This document shows positions 41,974 to 50,479 of a stretch of 64,000 nt of DNA, one piece after another. The translations under genes were made by a program, and so were the position numbers. The notes under the pieces were generated by a model, which was not told where the DNA came from, searched no databases, and saw only the letters and a program-made list of their open reading frames with translations. Each line of letters opens with the position of its first letter. Positions within the stretch are counted from its first letter, which is position 1. The stretch comes from Brachybacterium avium (GTDB lineage Bacteria > Actinomycetota > Actinomycetes > Actinomycetales > Dermabacteraceae): NCBI RefSeq assembly GCF_002216795.1, contig NZ_CP022316.1, positions 434,001-498,000 of the forward strand, written 5' to 3'.

Positions 41974-42014
41974 CGAGCCTTCGTGACCCCGAACCGTGAA
42001 GGAACTCCCTCTCC

Positions 42015-43235
42015 ATGACCGTCAAGCGCGTCGCCCTCCTGACCGCCGGTGGCTATGCCCCCTGCCTGTCCTCCGCCGTCGGCGGCCTCATCGAGCGGTA
42101 CACCGAACTGGTGCCCGATGTCGAGATCATCGCGTACAAGCACGGCTACTGGGGTCTGCTCTCCGGCGAGAAGCTGGTGGTGGACGAGGAGGTGCGTGCC
42201 AAGGCGGGGCTGCTGCACAACTACGGCGGCTCCCCCATCGGCAATTCCCGCGTGAAGCTCACCAACACCGAGGACCTCGTCAAGCGCGGCCTGATCCAGG
42301 AGGGCGAGAACGCCCTCGAGGTCGCGGCGAACAAGCTCAAGGACGACGGTGTGGATGTGCTGCACACCATCGGCGGCGACGACACCAACACCACCGCGGC
42401 GGATCTGGCGAAGTTCCTGCACGAGAACGGCCACGAGATGCAGGTCGTCGGCCTGCCCAAGACGATCGACAACGACATCGTGCCGATCCGTCAGTCCCTC
42501 GGCGCGAAGTCCGCCGCGGAGCAGTCCAGCGTGTTCGCACAGAACATCGTCGCCGAGCACGGTTCGAACCCGAAGATGCTGATCATCCACGAGATCATGG
42601 GTCGAGCCTGCGGCTACCTCACTGCGCAGGCCGCCGAGTACTACCAGACCTGGCACTCCCAGCAGGAGTGGTTGCCGGGGATCGGCCACCGCGCCGAGCG
42701 CTGGGATGTCCATGCCGTGTTCCTGCCCGAGCTGAAGCTCGACATCGAGGGCGAGGCAGAGCGCCTCAAGGCCGTCATGGACGATGCCGGCTGCGTGAAC
42801 ATCTTCCTCTCCGAGGGGGCCGGGATCCCCGAGATCGTCGCCGAGATGCAAGCCCGCGGCGAGGAGCCGGAGAAGGACCCCTTCGGCCACGTCAAGATCG
42901 ACACCATCAACCCCGGCCAGTGGTTCGCGAAGCAGTTCGCGCCGCGGCTCGGCGCGGAGAAGGTCATGGTCCAGAAGTCCGGCTACTTCGCCCGTTCCGC
43001 GAAGGCGAATCCGGAGGACATCCGGCTGATCAAGTCGATGACCGACTACGCGGTGCAGGTCGCCCTCGAGGGCGGCTCGGGCCTGATCGGGCACGACGAG
43101 GAGCGCGGGAACGTGCTGCGCGCCGTCGAGTTCGAGCGGGTCGCCGGCCATAAGGCCTTCGACATCTCCCAGCCCTGGTTCCACGAGGTCATGGAGCGCA
43201 CCGGCCAGAAGATCGTTCCGGCCGACGCACACTGA
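42015..43235 (+). CDS. pfp: 6-phosphofructokinase, pyrophosphate-dependent type
   Basis: This 406-aa glycolytic enzyme phosphorylates fructose-6-phosphate. The GGDDTNT motif (120-126) has Asp where ATP-dependent enzymes have Gly, and PKTIDND (148-154) has Lys where they have GTIDND; both changes mark PPi-PFKs. PPi use makes the step reversible. AAGGA lies about 12 bases before the ATG. Confidence 0.88.
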   Translation: MTVKRVALLTAGGYAPCLSSAVGGLIERYTELVPDVEIIAYKHGYWGLLSGEKLVVDEEVRAKAGLLHNYGGSPIGNSRVKLTNTEDLVKRGLIQEGENALEVAANKLKDDGVDVLHTIGGDDTNTTAADLAKFLHENGHEMQVVGLPKTIDNDIVPIRQSLGAKSAAEQSSVFAQNIVAEHGSNPKMLIIHEIMGRACGYLTAQAAEYYQTWHSQQEWLPGIGHRAERWDVHAVFLPELKLDIEGEAERLKAVMDDAGCVNIFLSEGAGIPEIVAEMQARGEEPEKDPFGHVKIDTINPGQWFAKQFAPRLGAEKVMVQKSGYFARSAKANPEDIRLIKSMTDYAVQVALEGGSGLIGHDEERGNVLRAVEFERVAGHKAFDISQPWFHEVMERTGQKIVPADAH

Positions 43236-43267
43236 GGACCGGGTCCACGGGCTCGGCGGAGATGCTG

Positions 43268-44080
43268 ATGAGTGCCCGCCGCCCCCGCGTGCGCACCTGG
43301 CGCCGCACCCTTCACGCGCTCGCCCCCACCGGGCGGGCGCGTGAAGCGCGTCCGGGCGCGCCGCAGGACGGCACGCGCACCGGCGACAGCCCCCGCCCTC
43401 CCGCTCCTGGCCCGCACGCCACGGCGCTGAAGGAAGATCGAGGCCCGCTGGCCCCCGCCCGGCTGCTGCGCCCGCGGCAGGGCCGGCTCGGGGACTGCTG
43501 GCTGATGGCCCCGATGCTCGCGATCCACGAGACCGCACCGGAGCGTCTGCGGCAGCTGCTGAGCGAGGAGGCGGGCGGGATCGTCGCCGTGCAGCTGCCG
43601 GGGATGACGGAGCCGATCCGGGTGGACCGTCACCTGCCGGTCGATGCCCGGGGCACCTTCCAGTACGGCCGCCGCGACGGCGCGAATCCCGGCTGGGTGG
43701 GTGTGCTCGAGAAGGCGATCGCCCTCCACGTGGCCGGCGGTTACCCCTTCCTGCAGCGCGGATTCGCCCGCTTCGGCTTCGAACTGCTGCTGGGCGAGCG
43801 GGTGCGCACGCAGCTGCGGACGCCGAGCGCCGCACAGGTCATAGCCTGGCGCTCACAGCACCGGGCGATCGCTGCCTCGACGCATCCGCTGAGCCCGCGG
43901 GTGCCCACCGCCGCCGGGCCGCTGCCGCCGAACCACGTGTTCGCCGTCGTCGGCGCCGATGCGCACAGCGGACACATCCACCTGCGCAACCCTGCACGCC
44001 CGGCAGAGCTCCTGGTGCTCGATGCCCGCAGCTTCCGCCGCGGGTTCCTCTCGGTGGACGTCACCGCACCGCTGGGCTGA
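43268..44080 (+). CDS. Calpain-like cysteine protease (family C2)
   Basis: This 270-aa protein is almost only a calpain catalytic core. The N-terminal 60 residues are Arg/Pro-rich and disordered. QGRLGDCWLMA supplies the oxyanion Gln71 and nucleophile Cys77, NHVFAVVG has His223, and HLRNPA has Asn241, so the triad is complete. WVGVLEKAIALHVAGGYPFL matches the core between them. No signal peptide, calcium-binding or C2-like domain is seen. Bacterial C2 peptidases are often domains of secreted toxins; this one stands alone, 32 bases after the phosphofructokinase gene. ATG 43268 is preferred over 43262 because CGGAG lies six bases before it. Confidence 0.8.
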   Translation: MSARRPRVRTWRRTLHALAPTGRAREARPGAPQDGTRTGDSPRPPAPGPHATALKEDRGPLAPARLLRPRQGRLGDCWLMAPMLAIHETAPERLRQLLSEEAGGIVAVQLPGMTEPIRVDRHLPVDARGTFQYGRRDGANPGWVGVLEKAIALHVAGGYPFLQRGFARFGFELLLGERVRTQLRTPSAAQVIAWRSQHRAIAASTHPLSPRVPTAAGPLPPNHVFAVVGADAHSGHIHLRNPARPAELLVLDARSFRRGFLSVDVTAPLG

Positions 44081-44092
44081 TCGACGGCCCGC

Positions 44093-44721
44093 TCAGCGCC
44101 CGACGGCGTCGAGCCAGGCGTCGGCGATCAGGCGGTGCCCGGCCGGGGTGGGATGCACGCCGTCCTCCGCGATGTCCTCCGGGCGGTGCCCGGCCGCAAG
44201 CGCCGCAGCCAGCACCTGCTCGAGGTCCACGATCCGGTGCCCGTGCTCCTGTGCCAGCGCGCGGATGATCGCCACCTTGCCGTCCAGATCGCTGTGGATC
44301 CGTGCCGCCTGGTCGTCGATATCCGCGACGACGGGGATGATCAGCACCACCGGCGCCTCGGGTGCCGCGGCGGCGAGCTGCTCGAGCAGATGGCGGTACC
44401 CCGCCTCGAAGGATTCCTCGGTGATCTGCTCACCGCGGGTGAAGCGGTGCCAGGCATCGTTCACGCCCACGAAGATCGTCACCACATCGGGTGCCAGGTC
44501 GAGGCAGTCGGGGGCGAAGCGCGCTTCGAGGTCCGCGACCTTGTCGCCACCGATCCCCCGGTTGAGCACGGCCGCGGCGGGCTCGTGGGCGGCGAAGTGC
44601 TCGGCCAGCAATCGCACGTACCCGTGGCCGAGCTCTGCGGGATCCTCTCGGCGCCCGCAATCGGTGATCGAGTCGCCGATGAACAGCAGTTTTCGGGGGC
44701 GGGGGGTGCGGTGGAGGTCAT
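44093..44721 (-). CDS. SGNH/GDSL hydrolase, frameshifted near N terminus
   Basis: This is a cytosolic GDSL esterase/lipase-type enzyme. Block I KLLFIGDSITD, the RGIGGDK oxyanion loop, TIFVGVNDAW (GxND) and the catalytic DGVHPTPAGH are all present. In that frame there is no start codon before GDSITD. A likely N terminus (MTSTAPPAPE) reads in another frame from ATG 44721. Adding one base to the G5 run at 44695-44699 joins them as APPAPRKLLFIGDS and gives about 209 aa. ATG 44730 or 44742 are alternative starts. The calpain gene converges on it with 12 bases between stops. Confidence 0.82.
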
Positions 44722-44747
44722 GGACGACATCGTGCCAGACATGGCAG

Positions 44748-44781
44748 AAGGCCCGGACAGTGTTTCCACTGTCCGGGCCTT
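44748..44781 (-). terminator. tRNA-fMet terminator hairpin
   Basis: A perfect 14-bp stem (AAGGCCCGGACAGT) with a GTTTCC loop, 8 bases after the tRNA on the minus strand. Confidence 0.75.
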
Positions 44782-44787
44782 CCTCTC

Positions 44788-44862
<75 letters not shown>

Positions 44863-45036
44863 GCGACATGGACTACTCTACGGCTCCCCCGTGGTCGCGT
44901 CCAACCCGATGCGCCCGAACGTGTGCCATGACACGTTCATGGTGCGTTCACCTGCCTGAACGCCGGAACGCCCGGCCGGATCCGGCGGTGGGCCGGTGCC
45001 GGTCGGGCGTCCTCGGGAGCGGTGAGCAGCGGCGGA

Positions 45037-48000
45037 TCAGCCGCCTCCGCCGTCGGAGGGCTGGGCCGGAGTGCCGCTGCCCTCAAGCTCCTCGTTGGCT
45101 GCGATCGCCCGGTTCAGGGCGTCGGAGAGCCGTTTCTGGGCATCGCCGTAGGCGGCCCAGTCACCGTCCGCCATCGCGGTCTCCGCGTCGCTGACAGCGG
45201 CATCCATGTCCGTGAGCGCCGTTTCGAGGCGCTCCTCGGCGGTGCCGTCCGCGGGCGGTGCGGAGCTCTGCCCCTCGTCCTCTGCGGGAGCGTCCTCGCC
45301 CTCGTCGACGCTTCCCTCACCGGTGACGGCGTCGGCGGTGCCGGACGGTGCATCGGTGTCGGTGATCTCGGCGTCGCCGGCGGTCGCACCCGAGTCCCCG
45401 CCGAAGACGAGGTCCAGTGCTTCATCGAGCGTCGGCGCGAAGCCGATCTTCTCGCCGAAGGAGACCAGCACCAGCTGCAGCAGCGGGTACTGGGTGCCGC
45501 CGCCCGAGGCGGAGGACTGCAGGTAGACGGGCTGGACATAGAGCAGTCCGCCGCCGACCGGCAGCGTGAGCAGGTTGCCGTTGAGCACCTCGGAGTTGCC
45601 CGACTTCAGCAGGTTCAGCGCCTTGGACACGTTCGGCTCCGCGTTGAAGGTCGCCTGCACCTGGCCGGGACCGTTGACCGGGTTCGAGGCCGGCAGCACG
45701 AGCAGGGTCATGTCCCCGAAGGTGTCCGCGGGGTTCCCGCTCTGGTCTCCGGTCTCCGAATCCACGGCCAGATAGCCGGTGAGCACGTTCTGCCCCTCGG
45801 AGGGGATGAAGCTCGAGGAGAGCATGAAGCGCGGGGACTCATCGCTGGGCATCTGCATCGTGAGGTACATCGGAGGCTGGGGAGCCTGATCACCGGTGGT
45901 GCCGTCCGGGTTCGTGGGGGCCGGCACCGTCGGATCCGGCGGGACCTGCCAGAAGTCCTGCTGGGTGAAGAAGTCGTCCGCCTCGGTGACGTGGTAGGTC
46001 GACAGGATCTCCCGCTGCGCCTTGAAGAGGTCCGCGGGGTAGCGCAGATGGGACATCAGCTCGCCGCTGATGTCGGAGGCCGGCTGCAGCGCGTCGGGGA
46101 ACACCTCTGCCCAAGACTTGAGGATCGGATCCTCCGTGTCCCAGGTGTACAGCGTCACCGAGCCGTCGAAGGCGTTCACAGTCGCCTTGACGGAGTTGCG
46201 CATGTAGTTCGCCGAGCGCTCCCGGTTGGCGGCGGTCGCGTTCGGGTCCGTCTGCGAGTCATCGACGGTCTGATCGAGGTTCACCGACTGCGCATAGGGG
46301 TACTCCGACGTGGAGGTGTAGCCGTCGACCACCCAGACCAGCTGGTCATCGACCACGGCCGGGTACATCTGCGAATCCAGCGACAGGAACGGTGCGACCT
46401 CCCGGACCCGCTGCTGCGGGTCGCGGTCGTAGAGGATCTGGGAGTCCTCGTTGAGGTAGTTGGAGATGACGATGTTCGGATCGCGGAACTTGATCGCGTA
46501 GAGCAGCTGGTTCATGAAACCGCCGACAGAGGGGCCGCCGTCGCCCTGGTACGTGTTGTAGACCTGGTCGCCGCCCTCCTCCTCGTCGGTGCCGCCGCGC
46601 TGGTAGTCGAATTCCTCGGGCTCACTGCTCTCGGGCGCTCCCACGATCGAGTAGTCGGGCGAGTGCTGGCCGAAGTAGACCCGCTCCTGGTAGTCCCCGA
46701 AGGCACCCTGGCCGGGCACTCCGGACTGCAGGAATGAGGGCTCGCCGTCGGCGTTGCGGCGGTTGCCGTAGGCTGCCGCCGTGCCGTAGCCGTGGGTGTA
46801 GATGATGTGCTGATCCACCCAGGAGCGCTGGGCCAGGCCGAATTTGTCCGGGCGCAGCTCACGCACCCCGATGACGGTGTCCTGCAGCTCCCCGTCGATC
46901 TCGTAGCGGTCCACGTTCAGCACGTCCTCGAAGCCCCAGTAGCGGCGGTTCGCCTCACGCTGCTCGAAGGTCGGCGAGATGATGTGGGGATCCATCAGAC
47001 GGATCTGGGCGGTGGTCGAGGCATCCGACCGCAGCGCTCCCGGCTCGACGTCGGTGCTGGCCGTGTACGGCACCTCGTTGACGCCATCGAGGTTGAAGGC
47101 GGTGCGGGTCGCGTCGATGTTGTTCTGGATGTAGGGCTGTTCGAGCGCACGCTCATTGGGCTGGACCTGGAACTGCTGGATCGCCCAGGGGTAGAGGTTG
47201 CCGACCACCAGCGTGGACAGGATCATCAGGCCCGCGCCGATCGCAGGGATGCGCCAGTCCGACCGGAAGATCCAGACCACGAACAGCGCCGCCACCGCGA
47301 TCGAGGCGATCGCGAGGATGGTCTGGGCCGGAAGGATCGCCTTGACGTCGGCATAGGACGCGCCCTCGAACCGTGAATGGACTGCGGTGAGGAGGTCGTA
47401 GCGCTGGAACCAGTGGCCGGCGCCGAGCAGCAGCACGTAGACGGTGGCGAGGATCCCGAGGTGGCGGCGGGCCGCCCGGGTCACCTCCAGACCACTCTCC
47501 TGTCCCCAGCTGACGCCCCCGTAGATGAAGTGCCCCACCAGCGCACCCACGATGGCGACCAGCAGCACGAACTGCCCGAAGGAGATGAGCATGTCGATCA
47601 GCGGCAGCGTGAACACGTAGAACGAGATGTCGTTGCCGAAGACAGGATCGGTCTGGCCGAAGTCCTGGGGGTGGAGGAAGAGCTGCACGTCCTGCCAGCG
47701 CCGGGAGAGTGCCAGACCGCCGAAGGCGCCGATCACCACCGGGGCGCCGTAGGTCAGGCCGCGCCGCAGCGGGTCCACCGCCGAACGGAACTGCTCGAGT
47801 GCTTCCTGCTCCCGGGTGACCGGGGGGTACACCGGTCTTTTCGTATAGGCCAGGCGCAGGCTCAGGAACAGCGGAATCGCGAACAGCACGGCACCGCCGA
47901 AGAACAGCGCCGCCTGGGTGCCCCAGCGGGTCAGCAGCACATCGGTGAATTCCAGCTGGTCGGTCCACAGGAACTTGGTCCACACCTCGGAGGCGATGAC

Positions 48001-48138
48001 CAGCAGGATGACGAGGAGGGCGATGACACCGGCAGTGATCGCCAGCGGCGAGATCCTCCTGGGACCGCTCGGTCGTGCATCGGGGGCCGGCCGGGGGCGT
48101 GGCCGGGGCATATCGCCGAACGGGGCGGAGAAACTCAC
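45037..48138 (-). CDS. UPF0182 family large membrane protein
   Basis: This is a protein of about 1033 aa with seven membrane helices in the first 320 residues (from AITAGVIALLVILLVI), a large extracytoplasmic region of about 600 residues (NNIDATRTAFNLDGV and FMLSSSFIPSEGQNVLTGYL are family motifs), and an acidic Glu/Ala/Ser tail with a predicted helix (residues about 920-1015). Function is unknown. GTG 48138 is chosen because GAGG lies six bases before it; ATG 48111 is possible. Its divergent neighbour is the PPA1309 gene, a pairing seen in other actinobacteria. Confidence 0.9.
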   Translation of the reverse strand: MSFSAPFGDMPRPRPRPAPDARPSGPRRISPLAITAGVIALLVILLVIASEVWTKFLWTDQLEFTDVLLTRWGTQAALFFGGAVLFAIPLFLSLRLAYTKRPVYPPVTREQEALEQFRSAVDPLRRGLTYGAPVVIGAFGGLALSRRWQDVQLFLHPQDFGQTDPVFGNDISFYVFTLPLIDMLISFGQFVLLVAIVGALVGHFIYGGVSWGQESGLEVTRAARRHLGILATVYVLLLGAGHWFQRYDLLTAVHSRFEGASYADVKAILPAQTILAIASIAVAALFVVWIFRSDWRIPAIGAGLMILSTLVVGNLYPWAIQQFQVQPNERALEQPYIQNNIDATRTAFNLDGVNEVPYTASTDVEPGALRSDASTTAQIRLMDPHIISPTFEQREANRRYWGFEDVLNVDRYEIDGELQDTVIGVRELRPDKFGLAQRSWVDQHIIYTHGYGTAAAYGNRRNADGEPSFLQSGVPGQGAFGDYQERVYFGQHSPDYSIVGAPESSEPEEFDYQRGGTDEEEGGDQVYNTYQGDGGPSVGGFMNQLLYAIKFRDPNIVISNYLNEDSQILYDRDPQQRVREVAPFLSLDSQMYPAVVDDQLVWVVDGYTSTSEYPYAQSVNLDQTVDDSQTDPNATAANRERSANYMRNSVKATVNAFDGSVTLYTWDTEDPILKSWAEVFPDALQPASDISGELMSHLRYPADLFKAQREILSTYHVTEADDFFTQQDFWQVPPDPTVPAPTNPDGTTGDQAPQPPMYLTMQMPSDESPRFMLSSSFIPSEGQNVLTGYLAVDSETGDQSGNPADTFGDMTLLVLPASNPVNGPGQVQATFNAEPNVSKALNLLKSGNSEVLNGNLLTLPVGGGLLYVQPVYLQSSASGGGTQYPLLQLVLVSFGEKIGFAPTLDEALDLVFGGDSGATAGDAEITDTDAPSGTADAVTGEGSVDEGEDAPAEDEGQSSAPPADGTAEERLETALTDMDAAVSDAETAMADGDWAAYGDAQKRLSDALNRAIAANEELEGSGTPAQPSDGGGG

Positions 48139-48292
48139 AGATAACCTCGGTGCTTCGATGTCGGAGCCGACGGTCCCGCCGGCCGCTGCGCAGGCAGTGG
48201 TCCGAGGGCTCCGGGTACAGTGTGGTGCCGCCACGTCAGCGCGACGGTCACCCCATTCTGTCAGGCGAACCTGTAAGGGACCTCTCGATTCG

Positions 48293-48820
48293 ATGACAAC
48301 TGCTTCTCCGGACCCTCTGGACCCGCCGACAGCCGCTCTGGCGGCGGCAGTTCTCGAGGTCGCCCGCCATGTGGAGGGCGGCCCGTTGCCCACGCCCCGC
48401 CTGTTCGCGCTGGCCCGCAGTGCGGAGCTGATGGCGGCCTCCCCCTCGCTCGCCGCCCTGCTGGGGGCGGACGGGGGCGAGGCTCAGGACGAGCTCCACC
48501 TCACCCCGATCGATCTCGATGACGGCTCCGCCGTCGCCACCGATCCACTGACTGTCCTCGAGTCCGCGCAATGGCCGGAGCTGGCTGCGGGCGGAGCGAT
48601 CGCCTGCGACCTCGCACCCGCCGCCTGGACCGTCCGTGACGAGGAGGGCGGGCGCCGTCTGCCCGTCGACCGTCCACTGCGGGTGGTGGTCGCCGCATTG
48701 GACGACGGCACCACGTGGTCCGCGGTGCATGACGGCGGCGAGGACGGCTACGTCCTCGCCACCGCGCTGCTGCCCGAGATCTCCCAGGCCCTGCTCCAGA
48801 CCCTGACCGAGACGGAATGA
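48293..48820 (+). CDS. PPA1309 family protein
   Basis: This 175-aa soluble protein starts with an Ala-rich helix (AALAAAVLEVARHVEG) and holds PTPRLFALARSAELM, WPELAAGGAIACDL and the EGGRRLPVDRPLRVVVAALDDG stretch typical of this actinobacterial family. Its function is not known. It is divergent from UPF0182, with about 154 bases between them. A possible ribosome site (AAGGGA) is 12 bases before the ATG. Confidence 0.8.
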   Translation: MTTASPDPLDPPTAALAAAVLEVARHVEGGPLPTPRLFALARSAELMAASPSLAALLGADGGEAQDELHLTPIDLDDGSAVATDPLTVLESAQWPELAAGGAIACDLAPAAWTVRDEEGGRRLPVDRPLRVVVAALDDGTTWSAVHDGGEDGYVLATALLPEISQALLQTLTETE

Positions 48821-48835
48821 TCGCAGGGGGAGCGA

Positions 48836-49363
48836 TCAGAATGCCGGCGCGAGGGACTCCTCCTCGGACTGCTCCTCGCCCGTGAGGTCATCGAGGCCAT
48901 CGCCTGCGCCGCCCTCTGCGCTCTCCTCCGTCGACGGCGCGGCGCCGACCGAGGGGACGATGGCACCCGTGTACGGATCGATGTCCGGCACGTCCTCGCC
49001 CCGGTCGGGACGGCGGTAGGCGGCGGTTCCGTAGGTGAGATCATGACCGATGGCCTCGGCCTGGAGGTTCAGGGAGAAGCGCATCGCTCCGTCGTCGCCG
49101 GACCACTCGGAGCTGTGCAGCCGCCCGGTGACGATCAGCGGCTGGCCCTTGCGCACCGAGAGCAGCACGTTCTTGGCCAGTTGGCGGCGCACGAACACCG
49201 TGATGAACTCCGTCTTGCGATCGATGTAGTCCTGCTGCGAGGCGTTGTAGTAGCGCCCGGTGACGGCGACCCGCACTTTGGCGGAGACAGTTCCGTCGGC
49301 CTGCCGCAGGGCGGTCGGGTCGGCAGTGGCGTTGCCCATGATGATGGTCTGGATGTCGCGCAT
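48836..49363 (-). CDS. Single-stranded DNA-binding protein (SSB-like)
   Basis: This 175-aa protein has one OB fold over residues about 1-110 (MRDIQTIIMGNATADPT, TEFITVFVRRQLAKNVLLSVRKGQPLIVTGRLHSSEW) followed by an acidic disordered tail. The tail ends SLAPAF instead of the DDDIPF-type tip that docks repair proteins, so this may be a second, specialised SSB. AAGGA stands before the ATG 49363. The main ssb gene, usually near rpsF/rpsR, is not in this window. Confidence 0.85.
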   Translation of the reverse strand: MRDIQTIIMGNATADPTALRQADGTVSAKVRVAVTGRYYNASQQDYIDRKTEFITVFVRRQLAKNVLLSVRKGQPLIVTGRLHSSEWSGDDGAMRFSLNLQAEAIGHDLTYGTAAYRRPDRGEDVPDIDPYTGAIVPSVGAAPSTEESAEGGAGDGLDDLTGEEQSEEESLAPAF

Positions 49364-49581
49364 GGCGGTGTCCTTCCTGGATCGCCGGGATACCCCGGCC
49401 TCGGCACCGTGCCGATGCCCCTCAGCGTCCAGGCCACGGCACTGTGGTTCCAGGGCGGCTGCGTTCCTGTGGACGAGCGGGAGCTGTGGAGGAACGGTCC
49501 GCTGCTGGGCGCGGACCGCTGCCCCAGCCGGCGGTGACTGCGCGGGTCCTCGGGCCGGTCCTGACCCCGGACAGCGACAAA

Positions 49582-49641
49582 GACGGGCCGGTGGCGAGGT
49601 GCGCCGGCGATATCGCCAGGTCACCTCACCACCGGCCCGTC
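49582..49641 (-). terminator. sodA terminator, long two-part hairpin
   Basis: Arms of 20 bp (one mismatch; GACGGGCCGGTGG outer part) enclose a 20-base loop that holds a second perfect palindrome, GGCGATATCGCC. It lies 22 bases after the sodA stop and upstream of the SSB gene. Confidence 0.75.
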
Positions 49642-49663
49642 CGTGACAGGAGCGGAACGCGCC

Positions 49664-50293
49664 TCAGGCCGTGGGCACGACCAGCCCGGAAGCGCTCGAA
49701 CGAGCCGCCTCGAACCGCGCCTGGACATCCGCCCAGTTCACGATGTTCCAGATCGCCTTGACGTAATCCGCCTTCACGTTCTGGTAATCCAGGTAGAACG
49801 CGTGCTCCCACATATCCAGCTGGAACAGCGGGATCGTCGCCACCGGCACACCGTTCTGCTGATCGTAGAACTGCTCGATCACCAGGTTCCCACCGAGCGG
49901 CTCATACGCCAGCACCGCCCAGCCCGAACCCTGGATACCCAGCGCCGCCGCCGTGAAGTGCGCCCGGAACGCATCGAACGAGCCGAAGAACTCATCGATC
50001 GCCTGCGCCAGCTCACCGGTGGGCTTGTCCCCACCCTCGGGCGAGAGGTTCTTCCAGAAGATCGAGTGGTTCGTGTGGCCACCGAGGTTGAACGCCAGAT
50101 CCTTCGAGAACTGGTTCACCGTCGAGAAATCATTCGCCTCACGCGCCGCCGCCAGCTTCTCCAGCGCCGTGTTCGCACCCTTGACATAGGTCGCGTGATG
50201 CTTGGAGTGATGCAGCTCCATGATCTTCCCGGAGATCGAAGGATCCAGCGCCCCGTAGTCGTAATCGAGATCAGGAAGCGTGTACTCAGCCAT
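49664..50293 (-). CDS. sodA: Superoxide dismutase (Fe/Mn type)
   Basis: This 209-aa cytosolic enzyme dismutates superoxide. The first metal His is in [15 protein letters not shown], and the C-terminal ligands are in [32 protein letters not shown] and [15 protein letters not shown] are the other family motifs; the residues suggest manganese or a cambialistic enzyme but do not settle it. It begins [16 protein letters not shown], a standard N terminus. It is monocistronic, with its own terminator. Confidence 0.95.
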   Translation of the reverse strand: MAEYTLPDLDYDYGALDPSISGKIMELHHSKHHATYVKGANTALEKLAAAREANDFSTVNQFSKDLAFNLGGHTNHSIFWKNLSPEGGDKPTGELAQAIDEFFGSFDAFRAHFTAAALGIQGSGWAVLAYEPLGGNLVIEQFYDQQNGVPVATIPLFQLDMWEHAFYLDYQNVKADYVKAIWNIVNWADVQARFEAARSSASGLVVPTA

Positions 50294-50467
50294 GCGGATC
50301 ATCCCTTCGTCGTGGTGGACGCAGGCCCAGCCGATGCGTGACCTGCCGTGCCATCCATCCTGCCACGGGGAAGCGCCTGGCGGCAGGGCGGGTGCTCGGC
50401 GGCCGCCAAGGACCGGACCCTCGCCGTCGGCCGAGGGCTGCGACGCGGCGATGTGGGCGGTGCGGTC

Positions 50468-50473
50468 CACAAT
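50468..50473 (+). promoter_or_regulatory. possible leaderless -10 (CACAAT) for lhr
   Basis: It lies six bases before ATG 50480, which has no ribosome site. The first base departs from TANNNT. Confidence 0.35.
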
Positions 50474-50479
50474 GGGGCG

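Noticed and set aside
41814..43835. 673-aa open frame antisense to hisN, pfp and the calpain gene
   Set aside because: It crosses three supported genes and an intergenic promoter; composition is that of a shadow.
45022..46737. 571-aa open frame antisense to the UPF0182 gene
   Set aside because: High-GC shadow frame; no start signal and no family features.
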